Source: an uncultured Desulfobulbaceae bacterium (GTDB taxonomy: Bacteria > Desulfobacterota > Desulfobulbia > Desulfobulbales > Desulfobulbaceae). From it: DNA of 10,150 nucleotides. Where the stretch lies: contig CAMYOP010000072.1 in NCBI GenBank assembly GCA_947260045.1, forward strand, positions 1-10,150, read 5' to 3'. Made by a program: the position numbers and the translations under genes. Position 1 is the stretch's first letter; each line of letters starts with the position of its first letter. Under the pieces are notes generated by a model. That model did no database searches. It saw nothing but the letters and a program-made list of their open reading frames with translations, and was not told the origin of the DNA. This document shows, in pieces, positions 7,948-10,150 of this stretch.

Positions 7948-8251
7948 GCCAAAAAAGTATGAAAAATGGTGAGCAGAGTCATCTTTGACCAAGGAGTCAT
8001 TTTTCATACACCTTGAAAATATTTGTAAAATCCGTTATTGTTCGGCTTGCTGGTTTTTTTAGTGACATTATGTAACTGCCAAGGGAATTGAGAGTTACGT
8101 CATCCCGCATTTTTCTCAAAAGCAACCAACTTTCTGAATTTACACGATGTAGTAAATTGTTTTGATACTGCAGAAAGCTTGGTCGAAGTTTTTCGATGTC
8201 GCTCAGATGTACTTGGACCAACTCCCAACCAGTCAAAAAGGGGTAGCCAGC
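7948..8251. other. Long intergenic stretch, no established gene
   Basis: About 300 bases separate the lipoprotein from the gltA control region. It contains the inverted repeat described separately. It also has a minus-strand open frame of about 79 codons (8236 down to 7997) that has only a TTG start and no Shine-Dalgarno. The + strand has an open frame of about 55 codons (roughly 8088-8255) with no start. Neither resembles a family I know. It could be a gltA 5' region, a decayed gene or a small RNA locus. I see no tRNA, riboswitch core or IS end in it. Confidence 0.5.
7957..8009 (-). terminator. Perfect 12-bp inverted repeat with T6 in minus orientation
   Basis: GTATGAAAAATG (7957-7968) and CATTTTTCATAC (7998-8009) are exact inverted copies separated by 29 bases. 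A6 at 7951-7956 lies just outside the left arm. A minus-strand transcript would therefore form the stem and then read U6, which fits an intrinsic terminator, although the loop is long and the stem AT-rich. In the + direction no T tract follows, so it is a poor terminator for the lipoprotein. It might still protect the 3' end of that mRNA. A mobile-element origin is possible but unsupported. Confidence 0.4.
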
Positions 8252-8288
8252 AAATTTAAAGCTTTAAATTTTATATATTGTCGAGGAA
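8252..8288 (+). promoter_or_regulatory. gltA control region: 20-bp palindrome, -10-like box and ribosome binding site
   Basis: AAATTTAAAGCTTTAAATTT (8252-8271) is a perfect 20-bp palindrome with no spacer. It is followed at once by TATATT (8274-8279), a good -10 match. The palindrome would cover the -35 position, where no TTGACA-like box is seen, so it could be an operator or an activator site. The ribosome binding site GAGGAA (8283-8288) sits 6 bases before the gltA ATG. If TATATT is the -10 box, transcription would start within or very near the start codon, so the real promoter may lie further upstream. The palindrome itself is certain; its role is inference. Confidence 0.4.
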
Positions 8289-8294
8289 TAATCA

Positions 8295-9596
8295 ATGACT
8301 CAGAATACGACAGGCCGGGTGGCCGAGCTAAAAATTGACGGCAAGGTATATACCCTGCCAACCCTGGAAGGTACAGAAGGTGATAAAGCTATTGATATCA
8401 GCAACCTTCTTCAAGAGACAGGCTACATAACCCTGGACAGCGGCTACAAAAATACCGGTTCATGTACCAGTTCTATTACCTATTTGGATGGCAACGATGG
8501 CATTCTTCGTTATAAAGGCTATGACATTGAAGATCTTGCCGAAAAATGTACCTTTGTTGAAGTAGCCTACCTGCTTCTCCATGATGAACTGCCCAATCCA
8601 AGGGAACTGGCTCAATTTAAACAACTGCTTGAGCAATTTGCCTTGCTCCACGAGGACATGATCCACTTTTTTGATCATTTTCCTCCATATGCCGCTCCCA
8701 TGTCAATCCTGTCCGTTATGGTTAACTGCCTCAGCAGTTATTATCCTGAGATGGGAGACGATCCACTTGCCAACATTGATATAACAGCAGCGCGACTCCT
8801 TTCAAAGATCAGAACCATTGCCGCCTTTAGTTATAAAAAATCAATGGGTCAACCATTGATTTATCCCAGGCACGATCTCTCCTATTGCGGCAACTTTCTC
8901 AACATGATGTTTGATAATCCTGTTCGTCCCTATCTGGTTCAACCTGCTGTGGTTTCGACCTTGAACAAACTTCTTATTCTCCACGCAGATCACGAACAAA
9001 ATTGCTCAACTTCTACAGTCCGCCTGGTTGGCAGTGCAGGTGTAAACTTATACTCGTCAATCTCAGCTGGAATTAACGCTCTCTGGGGTCCGCTTCACGG
9101 TGGCGCCAATGAGATGGTTATCCAAATGCTTGAAGCCATTCATAATGATGGTAATGACTTTATTAAGTATATCAACAAAGCCAAAGACAAAAGCGACCCA
9201 TTCAAGCTTTCCGGCTTTGGTCACAGGGTGTATAAAACCTTTGACCCGAGAGGTACCATCATCAAGCAGGCATGTGATGAAATTCTGGAGGTATTACATG
9301 TTTCTGATCCATTGCTGGACATTGCCAGGGAGCTTGAAGAAATTGCTTTGAATGACGAATACTTTGTAAAAAGAAACCTTTATCCCAACATTGATTTTTA
9401 CAGTGGTATTATTTATCGGGCTATTGGTATTCCAACAAACATGTTTACGGTTATGTTTGCATTGGGACGACTGCCAGGATGGGTTGCTCAATGGACGGAA
9501 ATGTCGGTGGATCCATCACGTAAGATTGGTCGACCAAGACAGGTATATATAGGGGAAAAGCAAAGAAATTTTGTCGCTCTTGATGACCGGGGTTAA
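8295..9596 (+). CDS. gltA: Citrate synthase (type II, GltA-like)
   Basis: It condenses acetyl-CoA with oxaloacetate to citrate at the entry of the TCA cycle, in the cytosol. The length of 433 aa and the ~50-residue N-terminal extension before the catalytic core (KIDGKVYTLPTLEGTEGDKAIDI) match the hexameric Gram-negative GltA type. Catalytic and substrate-binding residues are visible: HADHEQNCSTSTVR (H230-H233 region), GPLHGGANE with catalytic H268, GFGHRVYKTFDPR with H310, and NLYPNIDFYSG with catalytic D367. These correspond to H264, H305 and D362 of the E. coli enzyme. The C-terminal PGWVAQWTEM and KIGRPRQVYIG motifs are typical. The gene is complete, with a strong ribosome binding site GAGGAA 6 bases upstream of the ATG. 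It appears monocistronic, with its own upstream palindrome and a terminator at its stop codon. Confidence 0.97.
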   Translation: MTQNTTGRVAELKIDGKVYTLPTLEGTEGDKAIDISNLLQETGYITLDSGYKNTGSCTSSITYLDGNDGILRYKGYDIEDLAEKCTFVEVAYLLLHDELPNPRELAQFKQLLEQFALLHEDMIHFFDHFPPYAAPMSILSVMVNCLSSYYPEMGDDPLANIDITAARLLSKIRTIAAFSYKKSMGQPLIYPRHDLSYCGNFLNMMFDNPVRPYLVQPAVVSTLNKLLILHADHEQNCSTSTVRLVGSAGVNLYSSISAGINALWGPLHGGANEMVIQMLEAIHNDGNDFIKYINKAKDKSDPFKLSGFGHRVYKTFDPRGTIIKQACDEILEVLHVSDPLLDIARELEEIALNDEYFVKRNLYPNIDFYSGIIYRAIGIPTNMFTVMFALGRLPGWVAQWTEMSVDPSRKIGRPRQVYIGEKQRNFVALDDRG

Positions 9597-9621
9597 ACAC
9601 AAAAAACCCCGGAAATTTTTT
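9587..9621 (+). terminator. Intrinsic terminator of gltA, containing the stop codon
   Basis: CCGGGGTT (9587-9594) pairs with AACCCCGG (9605-9612) in an 8-bp GC-rich stem with a 10-base loop. A T6 tract (9616-9621) follows after three A residues. The first base of the gltA stop TAA (9594-9596) is the last base of the left stem arm. In minus orientation there is no T tract after the stem, so it should serve gltA only. Confidence 0.85.
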
Positions 9622-9633
9622 GTTTGATGCTCC

Positions 9634-9993
9634 TTATCCCTCTGCGACAGTATTATGCATGATAAAATATCTTAAATTCGATCTCTGCTGATCAGTCAAT
9701 TCACCGAATCGTAAGCCAAAACGTTTTATCTGAATAGGATCAATGGATGCTGTAGAATTTCTTTTTGAAGCCGAACTCACAACTGTCACAGGTATATCAT
9801 GGAGATAGAAATCATCTTCAGATAAAAAAATATCTAAGCGAAAATTCACATTCGGCTCATTGCCAAACACCGTATAATTAACCGTCAAACCACCATCACT
9901 GATATCGACAATGGTACCAGGAACATTATCAATGAGTGCCAATGCTCCATTTTTCACTCTGTATCTTTTATGTTTTCTGCGTTCATCACTCAC
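9634..9993 (-). CDS. PilZ-domain protein (predicted c-di-GMP receptor)
   Basis: A small single-domain PilZ protein, predicted to bind cyclic di-GMP and act as a cytoplasmic effector or adaptor in motility, exopolysaccharide or surface control. From GTG 9993 it is 119 aa. Both ligand motifs are intact: RxxxR as R6-K-H-K-R10 in MSDERRKHKRYRV, and DxSxxG as D30-I-S-D-G-G35. The C-terminal RFGLRFGELTDQQRSNLRYFI closes the barrel and adds the usual amphipathic helix. A GTG at 10005 in the same frame would add four residues (MVIN). I prefer 9993 because AAGGGTGG (10009-10002, minus strand) lies 8-11 bases upstream, whereas AAGG directly abuts 10005. The gene is convergent with gltA, 37 bases apart. 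No effector domain is attached, so its target is unknown. Confidence 0.88.
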   Translation of the reverse strand: MSDERRKHKRYRVKNGALALIDNVPGTIVDISDGGLTVNYTVFGNEPNVNFRLDIFLSEDDFYLHDIPVTVVSSASKRNSTASIDPIQIKRFGLRFGELTDQQRSNLRYFIMHNTVAEG

Positions 9994-10007
9994 GTTAATT
10001 ACCACCC

Positions 10008-10150
10008 TTATACAGCATAGTTGACAACTTCATTTCCCTTGAAATACTCAACAGCAACCTGCAATATTACTTTTCCAGAAGAGCACTTTTTTCCACTAAT
10101 TGGCAATATTCCCTGACAAGGTGCCACCGTTCTATCGGAGACAGTCTGAA
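10008..10150 (-). CDS. Possible C-terminal end of an unidentified minus-strand protein
   Basis: On the minus strand a frame is open from the window edge to TAA at 10010-10008. It gives about 46 codons ending KVILQVAVEYFKGNEVVNYAV. About two thirds of its codons begin with a purine, as expected for coding DNA. Its stop lies in the PilZ ribosome-binding region, as in tightly packed operons. A second minus-strand frame, ending at 10067 (SPIERWHLVREYCQLVEKSA then stop), also reads like protein but has fewer purine-first codons. Only one can be real, and both may be chance. I recognise no family. Confidence 0.3.
   Translation of the reverse strand, partial: QTVSDRTVAPCQGILPISGKKCSSGKVILQVAVEYFKGNEVVNYAV

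Noticed and set aside
7480..8007. 175-codon minus-strand open frame opposite the lipoprotein
   Set aside because: Most of it is antisense to the lipoprotein, which has a signal peptide and a ribosome binding site. The product has no recognisable domain.
7948..8294. Insertion sequence or MITE suggested by the 12-bp inverted repeats
   Set aside because: No flanking target-site duplication, only 53 bases between outer ends, and no transposase similarity. A hairpin/terminator explains it more simply.
1..10150. CRISPR arrays, tRNA/rRNA genes, phage attachment sites, defence islands
   Set aside because: No regularly spaced direct repeats, cloverleaf signatures, integrase genes or defence-type domains seen anywhere in the window.

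Overview
The window is an ordinary chromosomal stretch from a Gram-negative bacterium. The base composition is moderately AT-leaning and the genes are housekeeping or conserved. A Desulfobacterota member near Desulfobulbales is my best guess. That guess rests on the look of the gatB, hemW and PilZ proteins and on the style of the intergenic element after gatB. It is inference from family resemblance, not a search result.

Layout, left to right. (1) gatB on the + strand, with its 5' end outside the window (1-1347), encodes the Asp/Glu-tRNA amidotransferase subunit B. (2) A structured AT-rich intergenic block follows (1348-1541). Its first ~90 bases look like a dispersed repeat: two copies of GCGTCG, a T8 tract, a 13-bp dyad and an A9 tract. 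(3) radC (1542-2270) overlaps hemW (2245-3432) by 26 bases, and a weak hairpin plus T5 follows hemW. (4) After a 193-base gap with a dyad comes the largest gene, a single-chain phosphoribosylformylglycinamidine synthase (3626-7441, 1271 aa). A small lipoprotein of unknown function (7453-7947) starts 11 nt after it. (5) A 347-base gap (7948-8294) holds a perfect 12-bp inverted repeat with a T6 tract in minus orientation, and a perfect 20-bp palindrome just upstream of the next gene. (6) gltA (8295-9596), citrate synthase, ends in an intrinsic terminator whose stem contains the stop codon. (7) A convergent PilZ-domain gene on the minus strand (9634-9993) is preceded by what may be the last 46 codons of another minus-strand gene running off the window (10008-10150).

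The genes serve separate core functions: tRNA-dependent amidation, a RadC-family protein, heme delivery, de novo purine synthesis, TCA cycle entry and c-di-GMP sensing. I see no mobile element, CRISPR array, RNA gene or defence island, and no clear case for a new multi-gene system.

The points most worth a second look are: the PFAS, which by remembered motifs is much closer to the animal-type enzyme than to E. coli PurL; the uncharacterised lipoprotein tightly linked to it; the 20-bp palindrome before gltA; and the undetermined 7948-8251 stretch.
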